A DNA stretch of 45,125 nt from Alphaproteobacteria bacterium (lineage in GTDB: Bacteria > Pseudomonadota > Alphaproteobacteria > Micavibrionales > Micavibrionaceae), in contig JAJOJU010000015.1 in assembly GCA_021208265.1 (NCBI GenBank), positions 1-45,125 on the forward strand, written 5' to 3'. Below the pieces are notes generated by a model. That model ran no database searches and was not told where the DNA came from. It saw only the letters and a program-made list of their open reading frames with translations. Below, piece after piece: positions 10,978-18,096 of this stretch (positions are counted from its first letter, which is position 1; the number at the start of each line of letters is the position of its first letter). The position numbers and the translations under genes are program-made.

Positions 10978-11172
10978 CTAGCAGGATTGACGCATTTTGC
11001 GCTGCCACCATTGTTGCAGCAGGCGTTTTTGCGCCAATATCTGCTGGTAACGGTTGTTCACGTCTTCGTTGCTTTTGATGTATTCAGACACCTGATGGCG
11101 TTCAGCCGGGCCTAGTTCGTTATCGATAAAGGCCTGCAGCGTGTAGTCGTTGACGAAATGCCGCGAATTCAT
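10978..11172 (-). CDS. Short anti-sigma-factor-like protein
   Basis: A 64-residue protein beginning MNSRHFVNDYTLQAFIDNEL. The pattern L-x-A-(Y/F)-(V/I)-D-x-E-L-x-P-A-E-R followed by a helix of charged residues is the N-terminal signature of alphaproteobacterial membrane anti-sigma factors. The zinc-binding HxxxCxxC and the transmembrane part are missing. It could be a soluble remnant or a small regulator. The general-stress block that follows (11.2-15.5 kb) makes a regulatory role plausible but unproven. It is not NepR-like in sequence. It lies 65 bp downstream of the OmpA-like gene on the same strand. Confidence 0.5.
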   Translation of the reverse strand: MNSRHFVNDYTLQAFIDNELGPAERHQVSEYIKSNEDVNNRYQQILAQKRLLQQWWQRKMRQSC

Positions 11173-11198
11173 ACGATTTGTCCCCCTATGGCAAGACG

Positions 11199-11220
11199 GG
11201 GAAGGCTGCAAAGCCTTCCC
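11199..11220. terminator. Perfect 9-bp hairpin with GCAA loop
   Basis: GGGAAGGCT pairs perfectly with AGCCTTCCC around a GCAA tetraloop, between the OmpA-like gene and the short anti-sigma-like gene. There is no clear T run on either strand. It may be an attenuating or mRNA-stabilising stem rather than a classical terminator. Confidence 0.5.
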
Positions 11221-11237
11221 GCAGCTTGTTGACTATA

Positions 11238-11903
11238 CTACTTGCGGAACTCGACAACCACGCGCCGGTTCTCTCTCAAAGGCACGCCATCAGCCGTATC
11301 AACAGCAGGGTGTGTTTCCCCGTGCGCTTCCTTATCCAGTATACGGTTGGGGATGTTACGTGCGGTTAGTGATCGTGATACCGCATCGGCACGGCGCTCT
11401 GAAAGCTCAACGTTATAGTCAGCCGGGCCTGCCGTATCGGCATGGCCTGCCACAACGACTTCGCGTGGTTTGTAGCGCTTGATATCACTGGCAATCTTAT
11501 CCAGCGTTGCTACGGCGGGGCTGTCGATTTCAGCGCTATCGAATGCAAAATTGATTTCATAGGAATTCAGCACGTTTGTAATGACTGTGCTTTCCCTGAC
11601 AGGCTTAGCTTCCTGAACAGGCTTGGCTGCCATTTTTTTCGGATAGACGTACTTCAAGTCACAGCCTTCGCGTATAAACCCATCGGGGACCTTTTTATAG
11701 TTCTGGCAGGGTTCGCGGAATTCATAGTTAAGGTAATTATGAAGCTCGACTTTTTGTTCCGGCGTTAAATAACGCAGGTAATCCTTGTAAGCCACTAGAT
11801 GGTGCGGCGTATAACCGTGCTTATCATTAGCTTGCACTTGGGGCGCCAGCATAACGATGCCCGTTGTAACGGCGGCCAGAGTCAGAATTTTGAAACGATA
11901 CAT
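11238..11903 (-). CDS. OmpA C-terminal-domain envelope protein
   Basis: A 221-residue exported protein. MYRFKILTLAAVTTGIVMLA is a Sec signal peptide ending near VQA. A short domain of about 85 residues follows with four Cys-flanked or aromatic segments (LRYLTPEQKVELHNYLNYEF, EPCQNYKK, EGCDLKYVYP). The C-terminal OmpA-like peptidoglycan-binding domain starts at INFAFDSAEID and includes GHADTAGPADYNVELSERRADAV. The start at 11903 has AAGGAAAGGAC just upstream. A perfect GGAAC-N16-CGTT promoter (11974 to 11950, minus strand) ends 47 nt before the start codon, so the gene is probably part of the general stress response. OmpA-domain proteins of this size usually anchor the envelope to peptidoglycan. 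Confidence 0.85.
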   Translation of the reverse strand: MYRFKILTLAAVTTGIVMLAPQVQANDKHGYTPHHLVAYKDYLRYLTPEQKVELHNYLNYEFREPCQNYKKVPDGFIREGCDLKYVYPKKMAAKPVQEAKPVRESTVITNVLNSYEINFAFDSAEIDSPAVATLDKIASDIKRYKPREVVVAGHADTAGPADYNVELSERRADAVSRSLTARNIPNRILDKEAHGETHPAVDTADGVPLRENRRVVVEFRK

Positions 11904-11949
11904 GGGACTGTCCTTTCCTTGATAATCCATAATGAGTGCATGTTTAAAC

Positions 11950-11974
11950 AACGGACGGAGATTCAATAAGTTCC
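11950..11974 (-). promoter_or_regulatory. EcfG-type promoter of the OmpA-like gene
   Basis: Read on the minus strand: GGAAC (11974-11970), 16 bp, CGTT (11953-11950). This is an exact match to the alphaproteobacterial general-stress (EcfG) consensus GGAAC-N16/17-CGTT, 47 nt from the ATG at 11903. Confidence 0.75.
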
Positions 11975-11992
11975 AGAATAATATTATGGAAC
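11970..11992. promoter_or_regulatory. 23-bp near-perfect palindrome holding two divergent GGAAC elements
   Basis: The arms are GTTCCA and TGGAAC. The interior AATA/TATT is also symmetric; only one symmetric base pair fails to match. Each arm contains a GGAAC -35-type box facing outward, one toward the OmpA-like gene and one toward the DUF1328 gene. It may be simply two back-to-back promoters or also an operator. Confidence 0.55.
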
Positions 11993-12013
11993 GTATTCAA
12001 GAGGCCGGGCATT
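11988..12013 (+). promoter_or_regulatory. Possible EcfG-type promoter of the DUF1328 gene
   Basis: GGAAC (11988-11992), 17 bp, CATT (12010-12013): one mismatch to the -10 CGTT. It is 46 nt before the start of the DUF1328 gene, the same distance range as the stronger sites nearby. Confidence 0.45.
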
Positions 12014-12059
12014 GGCAGAGCATATGTAACCATCACCAAATAAATAAGGAGATACAAAA

Positions 12060-12236
12060 ATGCTAGGATGGGCTTTAACATTTCTGGTCATAGCGCTGAT
12101 CGCCGGTGTTCTTGGTTTTGGCGGCGTGGCAGCTGTGTCTGTCGAGATTGCACAAATCTTGTTTGTGGTCTTTTTAGTACTGTTTATTGTAGCGGCGGCT
12201 ATAGGCGTTGTTCGTGGTAAGACGCCGCCCGTTTAG
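12060..12236 (+). CDS. DUF1328 small membrane protein
   Basis: A 58-residue protein starting [20 protein letters not shown], with two hydrophobic helices. The body has [27 protein letters not shown] and a short polar tail VRGKTPPV. This is the DUF1328 (YtjA-like) pattern, small inner-membrane proteins of unknown function that often lie among stress genes. A strong AAGGAGA site lies about 8 nt upstream of the ATG. It is divergent from the OmpA-like gene, sharing the 11970-11992 palindrome. Confidence 0.85.
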   Translation: MLGWALTFLVIALIAGVLGFGGVAAVSVEIAQILFVVFLVLFIVAAAIGVVRGKTPPV

Positions 12237-12274
12237 GCTGTGCTTGTGTAATTAAACATTCTAACCCGAAGAAA

Positions 12275-12301
12275 AACCCGGCTCTGTGAAGAGCCGGGTT
12301 T
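12275..12301. terminator. Bidirectional Rho-independent terminator
   Basis: AACCCGGCTC pairs with GAGCCGGGTT over a 6-nt loop. On the minus strand the stem is followed by TTTTTC, so it ends the sigma-factor transcript well. On the plus strand it lies just after the DUF1328 gene. Confidence 0.8.
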
Positions 12302-12335
12302 CTTAGTTGGGCAGGGGAAAACTTGGTTAGGTTTT

Positions 12336-12877
12336 TTAGGCCGCCAGATGAGAGATTGCGTGAGACGCAGGCACAGGCGGCATATTGTATGCTCTGACGG
12401 ATGTTCTACCCATCTCGTTTTGCAGGCTTTCACGAGCACGGGACAGGCGCGAACGTACGGTCCCCACGGGAATGCCCAGTGTTTCCGATACCTCGGCGTA
12501 TTGCATGCCGTGAGCGCAGACCATAATCAGGATTTCCTTATGCTCAGGAGAGATACGCTCCATGGCGTCTTCCACATACAGAAGCTCAGTTTTAGTTTCT
12601 GATCAGGCTCAACACCGCGGTTTTCTATGTATGACTCGGGGTCATATTGTGTCTCGAACTTTTTCTTTCTCCGGTAGTTGGAAACAAAAAGGTTAAACAT
12701 GATTTTAGAAGTCCAGCTGAACAGATTAGTGCCGTCTTCGAACAAGTGCTTTTTCTCAATAGCGCGCAGGATCGTTGATTGGAGGAGGTCCTCTGCATCG
12801 CACACGTTGCTTGTCAGCCGAAGGGCAAACTTTCTCAAGCTGTCGATTTCTTCAATTAAGGCTGTGTTGGCAAACAT
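12336..12877 (-). CDS. ECF sigma factor, possibly EcfG/ECF15-like, frameshifted
   Basis: An RNA polymerase sigma factor of about 180 residues. Region 2 is in the N-terminal part (LRKFALRLTSNVCDAEDLLQ, then GTNLFSWTSKIMFNLFVSNYRR). Region 4 is in the C-terminal part (MERISPEHKEILIMVCAHGM, then ETLGIPVGTVRSRLSRARESLQ). The two lie in different frames. Adding one A near 12605 joins them (..ELLYVEDAMERISPEH..). The GTNLFSW segment and the region 4 sequence are like general-stress EcfG sigmas, and nearby genes carry EcfG-type promoters, so I infer this group. No phyR or nepR is in the window. No GGAAC-CGTT site was seen upstream of the gene itself. It is divergent from a response-regulator gene. 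Confidence 0.8.
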
Positions 12878-13005
12878 TTTAAGCTCCTTTCACATTGCTT
12901 ATGTTTCCAATTTAGGCCTGCTTCGTAACCTTGTTTTGTCGCTTTTGTTTCGATTGAGAAAAAGTTTGTTTCAAGTGTGTAACAAACAGGGTAATGTGGC
13001 GAACC

Positions 13006-13734
13006 ATGCATAAAGGCACAGTTCTCAGCGTTGATGATGATGAAAACCTTCAGATTGTTATTGAACAATATCTGGAGGATGACGGCTATACCGTTCTAAA
13101 AGCGGGCGATGTTAAAACCGCGCTTGAAAAAACAGATTCATCGGCTCTGGATGTCATATTACTGGACCTTGTTTTGCCGGATGGCGAAGGGCTTAGTTTG
13201 ATCCCGCAATTCCGCAGCAAATCCTCAGCGGCTATCATTGTCGTTTCCGGCAAGAGCGAAACCACGGAAAAGATCGTCTGCCTCGAAATGGGGGCGGATG
13301 ACTATATTACCAAGCCGTTTGAAATGCGTGAATTGTCGGCTCGCATCCGTGCGGTGCAGCGCCGCATGGCGCCGGCGGCTAACGAAGAAGACAAATCCTC
13401 ACCCCTGAAAAAAGCCGAAAAAATTCGTTTTGATGGGGGCTGGGTCTTGGACCGCACGCAATATCAGCTTTATAACCCGGAGGGTAAATCGGTCGATTTA
13501 ACAACCGGGGAGTTCAAGATGATGGAAGCCCTGGTTGTGGCGGCGCACCGCGCTCTCAGTCGCGAACATCTTTTCGACCTGACCCGCGATGGCAGTTATG
13601 ATTCCTATGACCGCGCGATTGATATCCAGATTGCTCGTATCCGTAAAAAAATCGGCGATGATACAAAATCCCCCAAAACCATAAAAACCGTGCGCGGTGT
13701 GGGGTATATGTTCTGCGGTACGATAGACACCTAG
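13006..13734 (+). CDS. OmpR/PhoB-family response regulator
   Basis: A two-component transcription regulator of 242 residues. The receiver domain has acidic residues D10-D12, phospho-acceptor D54 (ILLDLVLPDG), S81 and K103 (ITKPF). The C-terminal winged helix has LTTGEFKMMEAL, DRAIDIQIARIRKKIGDD and TIKTVRGVGYMF. It is not PhyR, which has a sigma-like output domain. No histidine kinase gene is adjacent, so its partner is elsewhere. An in-frame ATG at 12994 would add four residues; neither start has a strong ribosome site. It is divergent from the ECF sigma gene with about 115 bp between. Confidence 0.9.
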   Translation: MHKGTVLSVDDDENLQIVIEQYLEDDGYTVLKAGDVKTALEKTDSSALDVILLDLVLPDGEGLSLIPQFRSKSSAAIIVVSGKSETTEKIVCLEMGADDYITKPFEMRELSARIRAVQRRMAPAANEEDKSSPLKKAEKIRFDGGWVLDRTQYQLYNPEGKSVDLTTGEFKMMEALVVAAHRALSREHLFDLTRDGSYDSYDRAIDIQIARIRKKIGDDTKSPKTIKTVRGVGYMFCGTIDT

Positions 13735-13745
13735 TTTTTATTTCC

Positions 13746-13770
13746 GGAACTTTTCTTTCCTTTCTCAGTT
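13746..13770 (+). promoter_or_regulatory. EcfG-type promoter of the DUF883 operon
   Basis: GGAAC (13746-13750), 16 bp, AGTT (13767-13770): one mismatch to CGTT at the least conserved position. It ends 31 nt before the ATG at 13802. Confidence 0.65.
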
Positions 13771-13801
13771 GGAATTCCCGTAACAAGAAAGGAGATTTCT
13801 T

Positions 13802-14095
13802 ATGCCTGCAAAATCATTAAAAAAATCCTCATATCCTGAGGTGGAAGATATAAGAGGCGATCTTAACGCTTTGAAAAAAGACGCCATCAAGCTGGGCAAC
13901 CATGTGGCTGCTGACGGTAAGGAGCGCCTTCAGGAGATGAGCCAGTCTGCCAAAGAGCAGATATCCAGCCTGAAAGCGGCAGGAGAAACGCAAATCCATT
14001 CTCTGGAAGAGCGCGTTAAGGCCAAGCCTATGCAGTCCGTTGCGATTGCCTTTGGTGCCGGTTTATTAGCCAGCGTACTGTTAGGGCGTCGTTAA
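13802..14095 (+). CDS. DUF883 (ElaB/YqjD-like) tail-anchored protein
   Basis: A 97-residue protein. Residues about 15-70 form a charged helix (DIRGDLNALKKDAIKLGNHV). The C-terminus is a single membrane anchor (MQSVAIAFGAGLLASVLLGRR) preceded by KAKP, the layout of the DUF883 family. The E. coli members YqjD and ElaB bind stationary-phase ribosomes at the membrane. The gene has a strong AAAGGAG site and an EcfG-type promoter, which fits stress control. It is followed after 2 nt by a membrane protein gene and is probably co-transcribed with it. Confidence 0.85.
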   Translation: MPAKSLKKSSYPEVEDIRGDLNALKKDAIKLGNHVAADGKERLQEMSQSAKEQISSLKAAGETQIHSLEERVKAKPMQSVAIAFGAGLLASVLLGRR

Positions 14096-14097
14096 TC

Positions 14098-14541
14098 ATG
14101 AACCCCCTGATGCCTCTTACGGGTAAGATCTTGATGGATCACCTGATGGATGCCGTTCTGGCACCGGATCATCTTACGGGGCAAAAGAAGCTCCGGACGG
14201 CGCTTTCCGTGCTGGCCGGGGTCTCTTTTGTTCTGGGGGGCGGTTTTATCCTGTACGGGTTTTACCTGTGGCTGTTACATAATTACAGTTCCGACATCGC
14301 AGCCATGATCACGGGGCTGGCTTGTCTGGTCTTCGCCGGGGCATCTCTCTTGATCCTGTGGCTTATCGACTGGTATACACATCGGCGCCTGACGCGGATG
14401 CGTGAAGAGGTATCAGGCATCATTCAGGGTGTCATAGAAAGTGCTGCCGATGAATTGAGCGAACCCATTAAAGAAAACCCCAAGACGGCTCTATTGGCTT
14501 CTGTGCTGGTGGGCGTGTTGGCGGGATCAAGATTGCGTTAA
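14098..14541 (+). CDS. Membrane protein paired with the DUF883 protein (YqjE-like position)
   Basis: A 147-residue protein with two clear membrane helices (about residues 36-60, LSVLAGVSFVLGGGFILYGF, and 70-92, MITGLACLVFAGASLLILWL). A cytoplasmic helix follows, and the C-terminal segment (ENPKTALLASVLVGVLAGSR) resembles the DUF883 anchor. In E. coli yqjD is followed by yqjE, a similar two-helix protein, so the arrangement is conserved even though I cannot claim sequence homology. The gene starts 2 nt after the DUF883 stop and is followed by a strong terminator. Confidence 0.7.
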   Translation: MNPLMPLTGKILMDHLMDAVLAPDHLTGQKKLRTALSVLAGVSFVLGGGFILYGFYLWLLHNYSSDIAAMITGLACLVFAGASLLILWLIDWYTHRRLTRMREEVSGIIQGVIESAADELSEPIKENPKTALLASVLVGVLAGSRLR

Positions 14542-14560
14542 AAATATCCAACACATATAA

Positions 14561-14597
14561 AAACCGCCCCATGGTATGAGCCGGGGGCGGTTTTTGT
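14561..14597 (+). terminator. Rho-independent terminator
   Basis: AAACCGCCCC pairs with GGGGCGGTTT over a 13-nt loop and runs into TTTTTGTTG. It ends the DUF883 operon. Confidence 0.85.
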
Positions 14598-14612
14598 TGT
14601 TCCGGGTGAGGT

Positions 14613-14842
14613 TTAATCACCCAGATCAATATCATCCTTATCGGTCAGGACACCCGTGGCAGCGCCGGCAGCACCCCCGACAATAGCACCTGTAGCCATG
14701 CTACCGCCCGTAACAGCGCCGCCCAGCGCACCTATACCGGCACCGATCCCGGCGCGCTCAAAGCGCGGTCAGATTTGGAGCTTCCGCAGGCCGCCAGACC
14801 TGTACAAGCAATAAGAGCTAAAGTAAGAGCAAGTTTTTTCAT
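14613..14842 (-). CDS. Glycine-zipper lipoprotein, frameshifted
   Basis: A small lipoprotein of about 76 residues. MKKLALTLALIACTGLAAC has a lipobox (LAAC) at residues 16-19. After SSKSDRA the frame breaks near 14765. With one base restored it continues FERAGIGAGIGALGGAVTGG, then MATGAIVGGAAGAATGVLTDKDDIDLGD: a glycine-zipper helix pair typical of small envelope proteins. It has a weaker EcfG-type promoter 39 nt upstream of the start codon. It converges with the DUF883 operon. Confidence 0.7.
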
Positions 14843-14880
14843 GATATTCAAAGTCCTCTATTTTTTTATGATAACCCACA

Positions 14881-14906
14881 AACAAGCAGCATTTGTCGGC
14901 AGTTCC
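14881..14906 (-). promoter_or_regulatory. Possible EcfG-type promoter of the glycine-zipper lipoprotein
   Basis: Minus strand: GGAAC (14906-14902), 17 bp, TGTT (14884-14881), one mismatch to CGTT. It ends 39 nt from the ATG at 14842, matching the spacing of the stronger sites. Confidence 0.5.
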
Positions 14907-14966
14907 ATAAAAAAACCGCTTTCCATGTTTCAGAAAGCGGTTTTTCGGAGGATTAATAGTATGATG

Positions 14967-15432
14967 TTATGCGGCGCGCAGAGTATCTTTTAGTGTCTTC
15001 ATATAGTCATGACTGCGCTGCAGTGTTGATTTTTCATGAATCAGGATATCCTTTGTAGCAGACCTGAAGTCTGGTTCTTTCAAAGCATCTTCGATGGAAT
15101 GCAGGCAACGGTCTTCCGCTTCCTCCAGATTATTAACCAGCGTTTCATCAACGTCATTGCTGATGGATGTCATCAGGCTGCCCCAGAATTGAGCGGCTTG
15201 CCCGGTCATGGTTTCACGGGCTTTGGCATCACCGCCATTGGCGCGAACATGTTGCTGCAAATTCACAATAACGCCGCGGTGCAGTTTTTCCAGATTCTGG
15301 AATGTTTTACGGATTTGTGGATCATCAGCTTTCCTGTGCGGATGAATAAAATTCGCATGCATCTTCGTTGATGTTAATCAGCTTACACAGCTCGTTATTT
15401 TCATGTTCGATGATTTTTTTGGAATTTTCCAT
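14967..15432 (-). CDS. DUF2383 (PA2169-like) four-helix-bundle protein, frameshifted
   Basis: A protein of about 154 residues, all helical. The pattern L-x-x-L-x-x-G (FQNLEKLHRGVIVNLQQHV), then FWGSLMTSISNDVDETLVNN, EEAEDRCLHSIEDAL and a final helix fits the DUF2383 ferritin-like family, often induced by stress and of unknown role. The N-terminal 27 residues (MENSKKIIEHENNELCKLIN...) lie in another frame. One A too many near 15340 separates them. ATG 15432 has AAAAGGAGAT upstream, and a perfect EcfG-type promoter ends 39 nt before it. Confidence 0.75.
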
Positions 15433-15470
15433 GATTTATCTCCTTTTCAGGTGAGTGGTTGTGTGCCGCC

Positions 15471-15495
15471 AACGATGAAAGCTCGGCATGGTTCC
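15471..15495 (-). promoter_or_regulatory. EcfG-type promoter of the DUF2383 gene
   Basis: Minus strand: GGAAC (15495-15491), 16 bp, CGTT (15474-15471): an exact consensus match, 39 nt from the ATG at 15432. A facing GGAAC at 15507-15511 forms an inverted repeat with it but has no CGTT at the right distance. Confidence 0.75.
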
Positions 15496-15621
15496 GTAAG
15501 AAACACGGAACGCACTGTTACAAAACAGAAACAAAGTTTTTCAGATTGGAAACAGAAGAGTCGTTTTCAGGATACAGAGCGGGCTTAATCTGGAGTTATA
15601 GGAACGAGAAAGGAGCTAACC

Positions 15622-15879
15622 ATGCTTAACATTCCTCAACACGTGAGCGGGATTACACACCCCCTTATCAGTGACATGTATTTGAAAAAAGATTTTGGCC
15701 GCGGCCCACATCATGAGGATGTTCTTGTGATTGAGACCCGTAGAACGCCAGCCAACGATAGTGGCGTCGGCAGATTTGAAGACTATCTGGCTGCGTTATT
15801 GCCTGATCTGGAAGATTTGAAGGAGCAGGCTGAAAGAAAGGTCGGTCATATTGACCGGATTGACATCAAAACCCATTAA
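15622..15879 (+). CDS. Unknown small acidic protein
   Basis: An 85-residue protein (MLNIPQHVSGITHPLISDMY...). It has no signal peptide, membrane helix or motif I recognise. The C-terminal half is a charged helix (YLAALLPDLEDLKEQAERKV). A good AAAGGAG site lies 8 nt before the ATG and a strong terminator follows, so it is a real, probably monocistronic gene. Its place at the end of the stress-gene block suggests the same regulon, but the GGAAC at 15603-15607 has no matching CGTT. Confidence 0.65.
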   Translation: MLNIPQHVSGITHPLISDMYLKKDFGRGPHHEDVLVIETRRTPANDSGVGRFEDYLAALLPDLEDLKEQAERKVGHIDRIDIKTH

Positions 15880-15898
15880 TTCATTTTCCCAACCCAGG

Positions 15899-15962
15899 TG
15901 AGGCTTTTCCCCTCAAAAGCCTCGAAAAACTGAAGCCAGAGATTGATATCTCTGGCTTTTTT
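15899..15962 (+). terminator. Two hairpins, the second a strong Rho-independent terminator
   Basis: The first hairpin is GAGGCTTTT/AAAAGCCTC. The second is AGCCAGAGAT/ATCTCTGGCT (15934-15957) with a 4-nt loop and TTTTTT after it. It ends the 15622 gene. Confidence 0.85.
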
Positions 15963-16093
15963 GTGTCTTTCACAGCAGGAATTGCGTTGCAGCGCAAAAG
16001 AGCTTGACACCTGTGAGCCTGAGTGCTTTGGTTTTTCTTTGCTATAACACAAGAATAATAAATTCCTATTGCAGGATAACAGGGAGAGTATGA

Positions 16094-18052
16094 ATGGGCG
16101 ATTCACAAAACAATAAGAGAGATACGCTGAAAAAGGTCTTTTTCGGGGCCTTGGGCGGTGCCGGCGCCGTTGTGGCTTATAATCTGGTGACGGCTCCCGC
16201 TACGCAAGCACCTCCGCCCCCCGGTTTTATTTCCTATTCAAGCTTTATGGATATGGCCAAAAAGGGTGAGATTCCTCAAGTATCCATCCGTGAATCCTAT
16301 ATGGGGGGGGCGCCATGCCAACGGGCATGAGCTTAAAACCTATATGCCTGCGGGCGATGCAACGGCTATCAGTGAATTGCGTTCGACCGGCAAGGTTGAC
16401 ATTATTTCATATCCCCCGCCACAGCCAGACGGGCTGACTAGTTTTCTGAATAACTGGGGGCCTACGCTTTTGATGGCAGGGGTGTTTATTTTCTTCCTGA
16501 CATGGATGGCGCGCCGACAGGCTGCGAATGGGCGTAATGCCATGGGGTTTGGTAAATCCAAGGCGAAACAGCTACAGGATAGTAATCTGAGCCGTGTAAC
16601 GTTCGAAGATGTTGCGGGCATTGAGGAAGCTAAAGAAGATCTGCAGGAAATCGTCGAATTTCTCAAAAATCCTCAGAAATTTACGCGTCTTGGCGGTAAA
16701 ATTCCCAAGGGCGCTTTATTGGTGGGGCCGCCCGGTACAGGTAAAACTCTTATTTCCCGCGCGGTGGCAGGGGAGGCAAATGTGCCGTTCTTCAGCATTT
16801 CCGGTTCCGATTTTGTGGAAATGTTTGTCGGGGTGGGGGCGTCCCGCGTGCGTGACATGTTTGAACAAGCTAAGAAAAACGCGCCTTGCATTATCTTTAT
16901 TGATGAGATTGATGCCGTTGGTAAAAAGCGTGGTTCCGGTATGAACGGTAACGATGAACGCGAACAAACGCTTAACCAGATGCTTGTGGAGATGGACGGT
17001 TTTGAAGGCAATGAGGGGATTATCATTCTGGCGGCAACGAACCGCGTGGATACGCTGGACCCGGCATTGCTGCGTCCGGGCCGTTTTGATCGTAAGATTG
17101 AAGTGCCAAACCCGGATATTGGCGGGCGGGAGAAAATCCTGCGCGTTCACATGAAAAAATGTCCGCTGGAAATGGATGTAAGCGTGCATATTCTTGCGAA
17201 GGGTACGCCTGGATTTTCCGGGGCACAGCTCGCCGGTCTGGTTAATGAGGCGGCATTGCTGGCGGCCCGCCGCAATAAAAAGGTCGTGGGCATGCAGGAA
17301 TTTGAGGATGCCCGCGAGAAGATCATTATGGGGGCGGAGCGTAAATCAGCCGTTGTGAGTGAGGATGTTAAACGTCAGGTATCCATACACGAAGCCGGAC
17401 ACGTGGTAACAGCCATGCATATGCATAAGAAGGGTATTCTTCCCCCGTCCATAAGGTTACCAATATCGGGCGTGGCCCGGCGGGGGGTTATATGGCTCGC
17501 CTGTTTAATGAAGACAGAATGCAGAGTTTGGGTATGCTCAAGGCCGATATTGTTGTGGCTGTGGGCGGGCGTATCGCCGAGCAGGTCATGCTGAATGAAA
17601 ATGATGTCAGTATCGGTGCTTCAGGTGATATTCAGCAGGTGACAAGTATTGTGCGTGCTATGGTCATGAAAGCAGGTTTTTCTGATAAGGATGGTCTGCG
17701 TTTCATGGGATATGAAGATCAGCAGGGTGGTGCTTTTGCCATTTCAGAAGAAACAAAACGCTTGATCGAGCTTGAGGCACAGCAGCTTGTTGACGAAGCC
17801 TATAAGGATGCAAAGCAAATTCTGGAAGAGCATAAAGAACAGCTAATGGGCGTTACAAATGCTTTGATGGAATACGAATCCCTGACCGGGGAAGAAGCGA
17901 CAACCGCAGCAGAAGCCGGCCCCGATAAGGCGGTGGGTGCTGTTGCCGCGTTGCGCAGCCAGAAAGAAGCCCTTCGTAGACAATCGACATTGCTGCCGGG
18001 CCGTAGCTTGTCTGTTCCGGCTGCGGAGCCGGCAGATATACATCCCGCCTGA
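16094..18052 (+). CDS. ftsH: FtsH-like membrane AAA+ zinc metalloprotease, two frameshifts
   Basis: A membrane-bound ATP-dependent protease of about 652 residues. A short N-terminal membrane segment ([18 protein letters not shown]) and a periplasmic part lead to a second helix ([15 protein letters not shown]). The AAA+ domain has Walker A GPPGTGKT (about residue 212), Walker [12 protein letters not shown] and the second region of homology [21 protein letters not shown]. The zinc site is HEAGH. An extra G in the run of eight at 16305-16312 and a missing C in the run near 17445 break the frame. With both repaired the protein is continuous (..[17 protein letters not shown]..). The membrane and periplasmic part is unlike classical FtsH and the tail is Ala-rich, so it may be a second FtsH. 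AGGGAGAG precedes the ATG. Confidence 0.9.
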
Positions 18053-18060
18053 TAAAATAA

Positions 18061-18096
18061 AAGCGTCAGGAAGCTTTATGGGCTTCTGGCGCTTGT
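18061..18096. terminator. Hairpin between convergent genes
   Basis: AAGCGTCAGGAAGC pairs imperfectly (one bulge, one G-T) with GCTTCTGGCGCTT. It lies just after the ftsH stop and overlaps the last codons of the convergent antiporter gene. The T run is weak. Confidence 0.4.

Noticed and set aside
10978-11172. Short protein considered as NepR, the anti-EcfG factor
   Set aside because: It lacks NepR core residues and instead has the start of a zinc-finger-type anti-sigma protein.
13006-13734. Response regulator considered as PhyR
   Set aside because: It has a winged-helix OmpR output domain, not the sigma-like N-terminal domain of PhyR.
14098-14541. Holin-like reading of the two-helix protein
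   Set aside because: No phage or lysis genes are nearby; the DUF883 partner and operon structure fit a YqjE-type protein better.
15507-15511. Plus-strand GGAAC as a promoter for the 15622 gene
   Set aside because: There is no CGTT-like box 16-17 nt downstream, and the distance to the gene is long.
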